DNA of 44,552 nucleotides, from NCBI GenBank assembly GCA_027323445.1, contig DAHWBS010000008.1, positions 1-44,552 of the forward strand, written 5' to 3'. The DNA is from Leptospirillum sp. (lineage in GTDB: Bacteria; Nitrospirota; Leptospirillia; Leptospirillales; Leptospirillaceae). Shown piece after piece: positions 1 to 6,872 of this stretch. Within the stretch, counting starts at the first letter, position 1. Each line of letters opens with the position of its first letter. A model generated the notes under the pieces. The model did not search any database and had not been told where the DNA came from. It was given only the letters and a program-made list of their open reading frames with translations. The translations under genes and the position numbers were made by a program.

Positions 1-87
1 GCTACCATAGCATGATCAATTCAATGTCGTCACCCCAAATGGGGGGCGCATAAGACAAAACATCCACTTTTACAGGAGTTTGAGAGC

Positions 88-741
88 ATGTCCAAGGAAA
101 TCACCCCAGGATGTCTGGCACTTGTACGCCACGGGCAAAGTCAGTGGAATCTTGAAAACCGCTTCACTGGCTGGGTCGATGTCGACATTACAAAGCTTGG
201 AGAGGAAGAGGCGAAAAGAGCAGGTAACCATCTCAGGGGGATCACTTTTTCCCGGGCATTTACCTCTGATTTGAAGCGGGCACAGAGAACGCTTCAGATC
301 ATTCTGGAAACCACCGGAAACATAGAGTTGCCGGTCATCAAAAATGAGGCCTTAAATGAGCGTCACTATGGAGATCTTCAGGGGCTCGACAAGGATGAAA
401 CCGCAAAAAAATATGGAAAAGAACAGGTTCACATCTGGAGAAGAAGCTTTGATGTCCCTCCTCCCGGCGGAGAAAGTTTAAAAATGACTCTGGAGCGGGT
501 TCTCCCCTACGTCGACAAAGAAATCATCCCCTGTCTCAAAAGAGGGGAAAATATTCTTGTCGTCGCCCATGGAAACAGCCTCCGCTCCATCGTCATGGTC
601 CTTGATCACCTGAACGAGGAAAAGGTGCTTGAGCTGAATATACCGACAGCCGTTCCCATCATCTACACATTCAAGCCAACCTCCAGTCCGCTCTCAGGCC
701 TCGGAGAGCTCACGGTTTCGGAGAAGATTACGAAAGAATGA
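88..741 (+). CDS. gpmA: 2,3-bisphosphoglycerate-dependent phosphoglycerate mutase
   Basis: Interconverts 3- and 2-phosphoglycerate in glycolysis and gluconeogenesis in the cytoplasm. The N-terminus carries the histidine phosphatase motif [10 protein letters not shown] (residues about 12-21) followed by RFTGWVDV, typical of d[15 protein letters not shown] lies mid-protein, PPPGGESL follows, and the second catalytic histidine sits in [12 protein letters not shown]. At 217 aa it is slightly shorter than the usual 230-250 aa. The start is supported by AGGAG about 9 nt upstream. Its stop codon overlaps the start of a tiny membrane ORF (ATGA). What lies upstream is cut by the window edge. Confidence 0.95.
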   Translation: MSKEITPGCLALVRHGQSQWNLENRFTGWVDVDITKLGEEEAKRAGNHLRGITFSRAFTSDLKRAQRTLQIILETTGNIELPVIKNEALNERHYGDLQGLDKDETAKKYGKEQVHIWRRSFDVPPPGGESLKMTLERVLPYVDKEIIPCLKRGENILVVAHGNSLRSIVMVLDHLNEEKVLELNIPTAVPIIYTFKPTSSPLSGLGELTVSEKITKE

Positions 742-845
742 GCGACAGCCATCACCGCATGAAGATTCTTGTCCTGATCATGAAAGCCATCATAGGTCTT
801 TTGGCCTTCGGGTTTGTCCTTAAATACTCGATTTCACAGATATAG
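738..845 (+). CDS. tiny single-pass membrane protein coupled to gpmA (35 aa)
   Basis: Too short for the ORF track. The ATG overlaps the gpmA stop as ATGA, so translational coupling is likely. The translation starts [13 protein letters not shown] and continues with a hydrophobic stretch ([18 protein letters not shown]) that could form one membrane helix, ending KYSISQI. I recognise no family. It is followed about 40 nt later by a strong terminator, so it would be the last cistron of the gpmA unit. The overlap, hydrophobicity and position argue that it is real, but a chance ORF of this size cannot be excluded. Confidence 0.5.
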   Translation: MSDSHHRMKILVLIMKAIIGLLAFGFVLKYSISQI

Positions 846-885
846 AGAAGCTCAGCCAAAATGAGCCTCCGTTGCCCTGAAACAA

Positions 886-918
886 AAAAGGCCTGTCCTC
901 AAACCGGACAGGCCTTTT
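886..918. terminator. bidirectional Rho-independent terminator
   Basis: A 13-bp perfect stem, AAAAGGCCTGTCC / GGACAGGCCTTTT, closes a 7-nt loop (TCAAACC). It ends in T-tracts on both strands. It separates the gpmA unit from the convergent minus-strand gene. Confidence 0.93.
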
Positions 919-939
919 AATAACACAATCAGATCCCTA

Positions 940-1437
940 TCAATGAAACAATGCGGCTCCATGGCTTGATGCACCCATGAAAAAAAGCATCGGGATAGAC
1001 AGCATCGTATTGACCCTTGATGCCAGAAAAGCCTTTCTTGCCGCTTTGGCCTTCTCTTCAGGCTGGGCTGGAACAAGACCTATGACCCTCTTCTGATTGG
1101 GCCAGATGATCCCCCATACGTTCAGCATCATGATGATTCCGAGCCAGGCACCCATGCCAATAACGGCCGCTCCCTTGTGCAGCATAAATGCATCACCCAG
1201 CATCCCTCTCTGTCCAAGGATTGAAAGTCCGAAAAGAACGGTCAGGAGTGCGGCCCAACGGAAGAAAAACAACGCGCGGGGGACAAGATGCTTGAACGCT
1301 TCGGCCTTGGCCTCGGGAGAGATGGCCTTCAGAAAGGGAACCTGAACAAAGTTGAAGTAATACAAAAGACCGACCCACATGATCCCTGCGAGGAAATGTC
1401 CCCATCGCATGATCAGTTCCGTTGCTACATGATCCAT
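940..1437 (-). CDS. urate-oxidase-N-domain (PuuD-like) haem membrane protein
   Basis: A 165-aa integral membrane protein with about four hydrophobic helices. It begins ELIMRWGHFLAGIMWVGLLY, matching the N-terminal membrane domain of cytochrome-c-type urate oxidase (Urate_ox_N family), where histidines in this bundle are candidate haem ligands. It then has FVQVPFLK, ALFFFRWAALLT, LHKGAAVIGMGAWLG and WGIIWPNQKRVIG. The C-terminal cytochrome c domain of full-length PuuD is absent, so a urate-oxidising role is unlikely without a partner. It may be an electron-transfer or haem protein. It is convergent with gpmA. GGAGAT lies just upstream of the ATG. The family call is fairly firm; the function is open. 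Confidence 0.75.
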   Translation of the reverse strand: MDHVATELIMRWGHFLAGIMWVGLLYYFNFVQVPFLKAISPEAKAEAFKHLVPRALFFFRWAALLTVLFGLSILGQRGMLGDAFMLHKGAAVIGMGAWLGIIMMLNVWGIIWPNQKRVIGLVPAQPEEKAKAARKAFLASRVNTMLSIPMLFFMGASSHGAALFH

Positions 1438-1566
1438 AAGATCTCCTTTTAAATGAATTCAGCCGATGATTGATCAGCCATGAATAGCCAGTCCTGCGGT
1501 ATTATTGTATGATCGGGAGTCTGGGGGTTGATTTTTTCATGATCCAGGATATCCGTCGAAAAACAA

Positions 1567-1665
1567 TCAGGCGTTTACCAATGCCCGCACAACAAAGAAA
1601 AGAACACCCGTCAGGGCAAACCCTGCCAGTACCGTTCCCCATAAACTGTCTAGAGGATTTTTCAC
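1567..1665 (-). CDS. tiny membrane peptide (32 aa), GTG start
   Basis: Missed by the ORF track. The GTG start is preceded by a strong ribosome site (AAAGGAG, spacing about 5 nt). The peptide begins MKNPLDSLWGTV, then has a hydrophobic helix (LAGFALTGVLFFVVRALV) and ends NA. Size and layout resemble the accessory subunits of respiratory oxidases (CcoQ- or CydX-like), but I see no diagnostic motif. It lies upstream of, and in the same direction as, the haem membrane protein at 940-1437, which suggests a shared respiratory context. A sigma70-like promoter sits about 120 nt upstream. Confidence 0.55.
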   Translation of the reverse strand: MKNPLDSLWGTVLAGFALTGVLFFVVRALVNA

Positions 1666-1787
1666 AATAGCTCCTTTCCCGAACAGCTATTTTCAAACAA
1701 CAGAAAACGCTCTCAAATTGATTCAAGATGCCAGAAGGAATTCTGTCATCTCCATTAGATTCGGCGAATCCGATTCTTTCGGCATTC

Positions 1788-1817
1788 ATTATACCTGATC
1801 ATCTTCTATCTCCTCAA
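1788..1817 (-). promoter_or_regulatory. sigma70-like promoter for the tiny membrane peptide
   Basis: Read on the minus strand, TTGAGG is separated by 18 nt from a perfect TATAAT. It would transcribe a leader of about 115 nt into the 32-aa peptide gene. The leader contains the inverted repeat GATTCG-g-CGAATC at 1758-1770. Confidence 0.5.
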
Positions 1818-1993
1818 GCTCCGGCCCTTGGAAGGTCATACCCCTATTCAGCCGAAGTTGAGTCTTTCAACCTGATTGAGTATAGTTTTCATTAATGATA
1901 TTGAGATTTTCCCGGGACGGATCATCTCTGACAAAACAATCGAACCGTCGAAAAAGCACGGCGCGCAAAATTCAATTGATCACTTTCCTTAAA

Positions 1994-2005
1994 CCGTTTA
2001 AACGG
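1994..2005. promoter_or_regulatory. 12-nt perfect palindrome upstream of doxDA
   Basis: CCGTTTAAACGG is perfectly self-complementary and lies about 190 nt ahead of the doxDA start. Its symmetry fits a dimeric repressor or activator site. It could equally be chance or a short RNA hairpin. Confidence 0.35.
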
Positions 2006-2034
2006 CCGCGAAGAGGTCGGCAGGATTTCACCTT

Positions 2035-2093
2035 CCTATGGATAGATAGGCTATCCCGAATCCAGTGTCGCCGATGGTGCCGATCTCGGCACC
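2035..2093 (+). promoter_or_regulatory. structured leader of doxDA with alternative hairpins
   Basis: CCTAT-ggatag-ATAGG (2035-2050) and GGATAG-atagg-CTATCC (2040-2056) share bases and cannot form together. A strong hairpin follows, GGTGCCGA-tc-TCGGCACC (2076-2093). The 300 nt before doxDA hold no convincing gene. No known riboswitch class is recognised. Confidence 0.4.
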
Positions 2094-2195
2094 CAACAAG
2101 AGCAAGACGTCTACTGTCAGCCAACCGGAGGAGTGCATTTCGCGCTTCGACCTTTTCCCTGATCATTCACTGCACCTGCTTTGAAAGGAAAAGCC

Positions 2196-3299
2196 ATGGC
2201 CAACCAGAAAGCGCCAGCATCAAACACCTCCACACATGCCGTCACCTTCCCTGCCCAGGAGGAACAGAGGGCTGGATCAGCCACAGCAATAGCCCTGCTT
2301 GCGATCAGGTTCGTACAAGGCTGGATTTACTGGGGAGGAGGTTCCAGACGTTTCATCTACGCCCCCCAGAAGCTCAACCCGCATGCCGGCCACTGGATGG
2401 CCTACAAATTCCAGACGGCCATGCCTGGGGCCCTCCTGGGTACAGGTCACATCATTTCCTTCATGTTGCAGCACTTCAACATTCTCTACGCCCAACTGGT
2501 CATCTTCAGCGCAGTTGAGCTTCTGGACGGCGTGTTCCTGATGACCGGACTTCTTACCCGGTTCGCCGCCATGACCAGCGCACTTCTGGCCTTCGTGCTC
2601 ATGCTCCTTTTTGGTTGGCAGGGAGCGACCTGCATTGACGAGTGGACGATCGCCGCATCAAGCTTCGCCATGGGGGTGACACTCCTCCTTGCCGGTAGCG
2701 GGAGCTACTCCATCGACCGTCTCCTTCTGGCAAAAAATCCCCGATTGGCCGACAGGCCGTGGTTCCAATGGCTATCGGGAGCATTGCCGCTCCCTCTTTC
2801 GGAGAAGTCTTTCAAAAACCTGGGCTTGGCCCTGACCGGATTCACCATCGTGTTCGTAGTCTCCACCTACAGCTACTACAGGGGCTCCGTCTTCACTCCC
2901 TTTCACGGAGGCCCGGTCAGTGCGGCAAAACATCATGTCAGTCTCTCTCAAGCCACATTGAAAATCGACGGCACCGTGAGCGTCCGGCTTTATGTGGATG
3001 CCGGAACTCCAGCCGACCCCATGCACATCATTGACGCACGCCTTCTTGATCAGGGGGGCCACACAATCGAACGCTGGAACGGACGCGATCTCAGGATGCT
3101 GACAAAGGAGAAGTTCAAAAATATCTATGCCTACCAGAAAATCCTCCCTGCCAAAGCTTACGGCTTCCAGGGCGGAGTCGGAGCCAAGGCAACAGTCGTC
3201 CTGCCAGGCCAGAAACCTCTTCTATCTCCGGGACAAACCTACCGGATAGAGTTCACATCCATCAACGATCATCACTGGATTACTCCGGCCAGAGGGTAA
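2196..3299 (+). CDS. doxDA: thiosulfate:quinone oxidoreductase, DoxD-DoxA fusion
   Basis: Oxidises thiosulfate to tetrathionate and passes electrons to the quinone pool at the cytoplasmic membrane. Residues about 25-185 form a DoxD-type multi-helix membrane domain (IRFVQGWIYWGGGSRRF, LLDGVFLMTGLLTRFAA, LFGWQGATCIDEW). After a further helix (ALTGFTIVFVVSTYSYY), residues about 225-367 form the soluble DoxA-like part (DARLLDQGGHTIERWNGRD, YRIEFTSINDHHW). In archaea these are two subunits; fused versions are known in acidophilic sulfur and iron oxidisers. The ATG at 2196 has AAAGGA 6 nt upstream, so I prefer it over the TTG at 2181. It is monocistronic, between a structured leader and terminators. 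Confidence 0.88.
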   Translation: MANQKAPASNTSTHAVTFPAQEEQRAGSATAIALLAIRFVQGWIYWGGGSRRFIYAPQKLNPHAGHWMAYKFQTAMPGALLGTGHIISFMLQHFNILYAQLVIFSAVELLDGVFLMTGLLTRFAAMTSALLAFVLMLLFGWQGATCIDEWTIAASSFAMGVTLLLAGSGSYSIDRLLLAKNPRLADRPWFQWLSGALPLPLSEKSFKNLGLALTGFTIVFVVSTYSYYRGSVFTPFHGGPVSAAKHHVSLSQATLKIDGTVSVRLYVDAGTPADPMHIIDARLLDQGGHTIERWNGRDLRMLTKEKFKNIYAYQKILPAKAYGFQGGVGAKATVVLPGQKPLLSPGQTYRIEFTSINDHHWITPARG

Positions 3300-3323
3300 T
3301 CCCCGGTCACAAAACATTTGTCG

Positions 3324-3361
3324 GGAGATGCATCCTGATCTAAAAATCAGGATACGTCTCC
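3324..3361 (+). terminator. long hairpin after doxDA
   Basis: ATCCTGAT-ctaaaa-ATCAGGAT extends outward through GGAGATG / CGTCTCC with one mismatch and a wobble pair. It has no T-tract, so it may stabilise the 3' end or act together with the next hairpin. Confidence 0.55.
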
Positions 3362-3369
3362 TCATCAAT

Positions 3370-3402
3370 GAAAACGCTATCGCGGTTTCCATATCTTTTT
3401 TT
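3370..3402 (+). terminator. Rho-independent terminator of doxDA
   Basis: GAAAACGC-tatc-GCGGTTTC is a stem with one A-G mismatch. It is followed by CATATC and a run of seven T. Confidence 0.65.
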
Positions 3403-3574
3403 CTCCAAAACAGTCCTGCACGATTTTCACAAACCAGAAAACGGGAAGAGAGCGCCTTCCCAATATTTGCCAATATGAACGGGTATCCCCATCTCGCTCA
3501 AGAGATAAGCGAGATCCCCTTTGCTCCAGCAACCCGGACAGATTATCTGCTCCTTGCACAGGCAAGCATAAACC

Positions 3575-3604
3575 TTGCCAAGAAGCCTATTTGGGTGCTA
3601 TGAT
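3575..3604 (+). promoter_or_regulatory. sigma70-like promoter of the helicase transcript
   Basis: TTGCCA and TATGAT are separated by 18 nt. A start near 3611 would give a leader of about 270 nt ahead of the DEAD-box helicase. The stretch 3403-3574 shows no gene. Confidence 0.5.
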
Positions 3605-3610
3605 CATTCT

Positions 3611-3882
3611 GTTGGGCCCATGTGCCCAGCGTTTTCACTTATGGTTTGTCGATTATTCAAGTCTTTTTGCGTGACCCTCCCAAATTGTTTTCAGCCTTTC
3701 GGCCGAAGATTCTACTCCCCAAATCATCAAACGTGGGGGTTGCTGAGAGGGATGGAGTCAATCCCTCTCTGTACACCGTCCGACGGAGAGCATTCTGGAC
3801 TTGAACGACTCGCCAGGAGGGGGTTTCCCCCCAACCGGGTCAGGAGTTTTCTGCGCCCAAAATCTCAGGAGGTATTCGTATC
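3611..3882 (+). promoter_or_regulatory. long structured 5' leader of the RNA helicase
   Basis: No credible ORF. Hairpins in order are TGGGC-ccatgt-GCCCA near the 5' end, the palindrome TTCGGCCGAA, the perfect stem GAGAGGGAT-ggagtca-ATCCCTCTC (3745-3769), and GGGGG-ttt-CCCCC (3819-3831). The ribosome site AGGAGG (3867-3872) follows. Long leaders that set cold-dependent expression are known for DEAD-box helicase genes elsewhere; a regulatory role here is inference. Confidence 0.45.
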
Positions 3883-5286
3883 ATGTTCCAAAATCAATCC
3901 GTTGAGTCCAAATTGTCTTCTGTCAAAAATGTTGAGGCCGATGAGCCTGTCGATCAAGTCACTTTCGCCGATCTTGGTCTGGCTCCCGAAATATTGAAAG
4001 CCTTAAATGATATCGAGCATTTTGTTCCCACCCCGATTCAGGCCGCTACCATTCCACTGATCATCGAAGGACGGGACATACTCGGCATCGCCCGGACCGG
4101 AACCGGAAAAACCGGCGGATTTCTCCTTCCGGCACTTCACCGGATCTTCCAGACCAGAACGGCAAAACAGGGCTTTCGCGTTCTCATTCTTTCCCCAACA
4201 AGGGAGCTTGCGAACCAGACATTTTCTGCCGCCATGTCCTACTCCAAATATACCCGTTCACGACAGATCCTTCTCGTCGGCGGAACAGACCTCAGACGTC
4301 AGGAAATGTCGCTGAGAAAACCCTGGGATATCGCAGTTGTGACCCCGGGACGCCTTCTTGACCACCTTCGCCGGGGAAACATTAACCTTGCCCATATCTC
4401 CATGGTGATCATCGATGAAGCTGACCGGATGCTCGACATGGGCTTTTTTCCTGATATCCAGGCCATTGTTGCCGGTCTTCCCCAAGATCGACAGTCTCTT
4501 TTATTCTCGGCAACGCTTCCCCCGAGGATCCAGGAACTCGCGAGAGCCTTCCAGAGAGATGCCGCAATCGTTCGGTTGAACTCCAGCGAACCGTCATCAC
4601 CGCAGATCGAGCAGGAAATTGTCACGGTCTCCCATGGATCCCAGAAACTGGGCATTCTCAAAACGATTCTTGACTCGGTCAAGAACCATATAGGACAAAC
4701 AATTGTTTTCACCAGAACCAAGCGCGGGGCAGAAGAGCTCTCGATTTCACTAAGCGGAGAAGGATACTCCACCGACGCTCTTCATGGAGACAAGTCACAG
4801 CATGTCCGGAATCGCGTTCTTGCCAAGTTCAGGAAAGGTGACCTCAAGATTCTGGTCGCAACGGATGTGGCGGCACGGGGTCTCGACATCGAGGGAATCA
4901 CCCACGTCATCAACTATGACCTCCCGCAGACCGCCGAAGACTATGTACACAGGATCGGACGGACCGGACGGGCAGGCCGCACAGGAAAGGCCATTTCCTT
5001 CTATCACCCTGCCGATACGGACACGATGAGATCGATCGAGCGCATGACAGGCGAACCGATCCCCAGACATCCGCTGTCTGTTCCGCATCCAACATCCTAT
5101 CGTCCTAGAACCGGCTCCTCTTCTGGTCCGAGATCAGGATCAGGAAGACCCTCCTATGGGTCGGGCGGCGGATCTGACCGTTCTTCCAGAAATGGAGGCG
5201 GTGGACGTCGTACCACGGGTGGTGGATACCGCTCTTCCGGTCCATCATCGCACCAGTCATCGTCTTTCAGCAGAAAAGACCCCTGA
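3883..5286 (+). CDS. rhlE: DEAD-box ATP-dependent RNA helicase, RhlE type
   Basis: Unwinds or remodels RNA (ribosome assembly, mRNA decay) using ATP. The full motif set is present: Q motif PTPIQAATIP, motif I ARTGTGKT, Ia PTRELA, Ib TPGR, II DEAD, III SAT, IV IVFTRTK, V ATDVAARGLDI and VI HRIGRTGRAGR. Residues about 400-467 form a low-complexity tail rich in Gly, Ser and Arg, typical of RNA-binding extensions. The start is set by AGGAGG 10 nt before the ATG. A long structured leader precedes it, and a glutamine amidotransferase gene begins 2 nt after its stop. RhlE and other DEAD-box subgroups are hard to separate; the class is certain. Confidence 0.93.
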   Translation: MFQNQSVESKLSSVKNVEADEPVDQVTFADLGLAPEILKALNDIEHFVPTPIQAATIPLIIEGRDILGIARTGTGKTGGFLLPALHRIFQTRTAKQGFRVLILSPTRELANQTFSAAMSYSKYTRSRQILLVGGTDLRRQEMSLRKPWDIAVVTPGRLLDHLRRGNINLAHISMVIIDEADRMLDMGFFPDIQAIVAGLPQDRQSLLFSATLPPRIQELARAFQRDAAIVRLNSSEPSSPQIEQEIVTVSHGSQKLGILKTILDSVKNHIGQTIVFTRTKRGAEELSISLSGEGYSTDALHGDKSQHVRNRVLAKFRKGDLKILVATDVAARGLDIEGITHVINYDLPQTAEDYVHRIGRTGRAGRTGKAISFYHPADTDTMRSIERMTGEPIPRHPLSVPHPTSYRPRTGSSSGPRSGSGRPSYGSGGGSDRSSRNGGGGRRTTGGGYRSSGPSSHQSSSFSRKDP

Positions 5287-5288
5287 AA

Positions 5289-6041
5289 TTGAGGCCAGAT
5301 CTGCCAATTATCGGTATCACGGCGGACTATGAGCCTCAACACAATGAAAACCATCCCCGGCATTTCCTTAAAGCCCCGTACGTTGACTCTGTACGGGAAG
5401 CCGGGGCACTGGTTGTCATATTGCCCTTCCAGTTTTTGGAAAAAGACCCGGCAGAAGACCTTTCGCAGTGGGACTTTCTCGACGGGATTCTGATTTCAGG
5501 ATCCGGTCCGGATATTCCCCCGTCTTTTTATGGAAAAGAGAAAGAAATCCAGAATAATGACTGGATGGTGAACGAGCGGGTTCTTTTTGAGCAGGCCCTG
5601 ATCAAAAAATCAGAGCTCGACAACACACCCTGTCTCGGAATCTGTAGCGGATTGCAGGCGTTGAATGTCTACAGGGGAGGATCACTTCTCCAGGATATCC
5701 CTTCCGCAAAAACATCCTTTCTGGACCACAAGTCCCCACACACCATTCATCTCAAAGCACAGTCACCCATCAAATGGCTTCCGGATGGAACGTATCAGGT
5801 CAACAGCTTCCATCATCAGGGGATCGATCGGCTTGGATCCGGTCTTGAGGTCTTTGCAAAAACATCCGATGGCATGGTCGAAGGCGTGATCGACCGGAGA
5901 CACCCCTTTCTGGTCGCGGTTCAGTGGCATCCGGAAAGACTGCTTTCGGGCGACCATCTGTCAAAGATGATCATCAACCAATTCGTTCAAAGCTGTACGA
6001 CCCGGAAGTCCCTGAAAAGAATCGGTCAGAGCCTGTCCTGA
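5289..6041 (+). CDS. class-I glutamine amidotransferase / gamma-glutamyl hydrolase-like (peptidase C26)
   Basis: 250 aa. The fold begins immediately with PIIGITADYE, so the TTG start at 5289 is needed; no ATG is available. The nucleophile elbow is LGICSGLQALNVYRGG, and His and Glu of the triad lie in VAVQWHPERL. The glycine-rich GSGPDIPPSFYG is typical of the PuuD / gamma-Glu-GABA hydrolase group. It therefore probably hydrolyses a gamma-glutamyl bond, but the substrate is unknown. It begins 2 nt after the helicase stop and is likely co-translated. It is convergent with murI, with both stop codons inside a short inverted repeat. Confidence 0.82.
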   Translation: MRPDLPIIGITADYEPQHNENHPRHFLKAPYVDSVREAGALVVILPFQFLEKDPAEDLSQWDFLDGILISGSGPDIPPSFYGKEKEIQNNDWMVNERVLFEQALIKKSELDNTPCLGICSGLQALNVYRGGSLLQDIPSAKTSFLDHKSPHTIHLKAQSPIKWLPDGTYQVNSFHHQGIDRLGSGLEVFAKTSDGMVEGVIDRRHPFLVAVQWHPERLLSGDHLSKMIINQFVQSCTTRKSLKRIGQSLS

Positions 6042-6050
6042 ACGTCAGGA
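6036..6050. terminator. short inverted repeat spanning two convergent stop codons
   Basis: TCCTGA-acg-TCAGGA contains the TGA of the amidotransferase in one arm and the TGA of murI (minus strand) in the other. TCTTTCC follows on the plus strand. It is a weak, possibly bidirectional terminator. Confidence 0.4.
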
Positions 6051-6872
6051 TCTTTCCCCGTGCTCGGCAAGCTTCTCGGAAACAGGATCCACCAGAACCA
6101 CATCACCCATTGGGCGTTTCAGCAGATTCTGTCCGATCCGCAAAAACCTCTCAACTCCGTCTGTTACAAAAAATCGCATTGTAGAATGTCGTTCCGGATG
6201 ATCTTTGACAAGATTCCTATTCGAGATCTCGAGGGCAAGTTCGTAGCCCGGATCGACAAAAGTCACATCCGGCAGAATCTTCTGGAGAACAGGAAGAAGG
6301 GGCGGGTAATGGGTGCACCCCAGAATCACCGTATCGACACTTTTCCACTTCGTCAGAAAAGGCGCCAGATACTCCATTGAAACAGCCTCGGCAACCGCCC
6401 CGGAAACCCAACCCTCCTCAACGAGCGGTGCAAATAGCGGACATGGCTGGGCAAAGACCCTGATTGCCGGATCAATTCCGGAAATCAGCCGGGGATACGC
6501 GTTCGATCGGATCGTCCCTTCCGTTGCCAGAACTCCGATCGACCCTGAGCGGGTCAGTGCCGACGCAACCCTCGCACCGGCCTCAAGAACCCCAAGTGTC
6601 GGGATTGGCCTGACCTCTTCGGAAAACTCAACAAAGGCCTGGCTCGACACTGTAAAACAGGCGGCAATAATCAGATCGGGCTTCATCTCTGCCAAAAACC
6701 GGGCATCTTCCCTGGCAAATCGGACAATGGTCTCTCTCGATTTCGTCCCGTAAGGAAAACGCGCCGTATCACCAAGATAGGTCACCGAAGTACCGGGAAA
6801 GCGTTCGAGAAAATGCTTCAGAACGGAAAGACCACCCATTCCGGAGTCAAAAAAAGCAATCCCGCCGCTCAC
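6045..6872 (-). CDS. murI: glutamate racemase
   Basis: Makes D-glutamate for peptidoglycan. 275 aa. It has FFDSGMGGLSVL (residues 7-18), YLGDTARFPYGTKS (32-45), the first catalytic cysteine C72 in AACFTVSSQ, and the second, C186, in ILGCTHYPPLLP. The first cysteine is normally in CNT(A/S); here Asn is replaced by Phe73, an unusual change next to the active site, although the fold and both cysteines are intact. The gene overlaps the stop of nagZ by 4 nt and ends the rph-rdgB-nagZ-murI operon. Pairing with nagZ fits cell-wall metabolism and recycling. Confidence 0.9.
   Translation of the reverse strand: MSGGIAFFDSGMGGLSVLKHFLERFPGTSVTYLGDTARFPYGTKSRETIVRFAREDARFLAEMKPDLIIAACFTVSSQAFVEFSEEVRPIPTLGVLEAGARVASALTRSGSIGVLATEGTIRSNAYPRLISGIDPAIRVFAQPCPLFAPLVEEGWVSGAVAEAVSMEYLAPFLTKWKSVDTVILGCTHYPPLLPVLQKILPDVTFVDPGYELALEISNRNLVKDHPERHSTMRFFVTDGVERFLRIGQNLLKRPMGDVVLVDPVSEKLAEHGERS

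Noticed and set aside
1502-1789. 95-aa minus-strand ORF
   Set aside because: Odd composition and no family; it overlaps the better supported 32-aa peptide, which has a strong ribosome site.
1895-2518. 207-aa plus-strand ORF
   Set aside because: It overlaps doxDA in another frame, is very Arg/Ser/His-rich, and has no ribosome site; it is a shadow plus leader sequence.
3328-3603. 91-aa plus-strand ORF between doxDA and the helicase
   Set aside because: It spans the doxDA terminators and the helicase promoter, and its start lies inside a hairpin.
3721-3882. Possible TPP riboswitch because of CTGAGA
   Set aside because: The rest of the thi-box is absent, and the downstream gene is an RNA helicase, not a thiamine gene.
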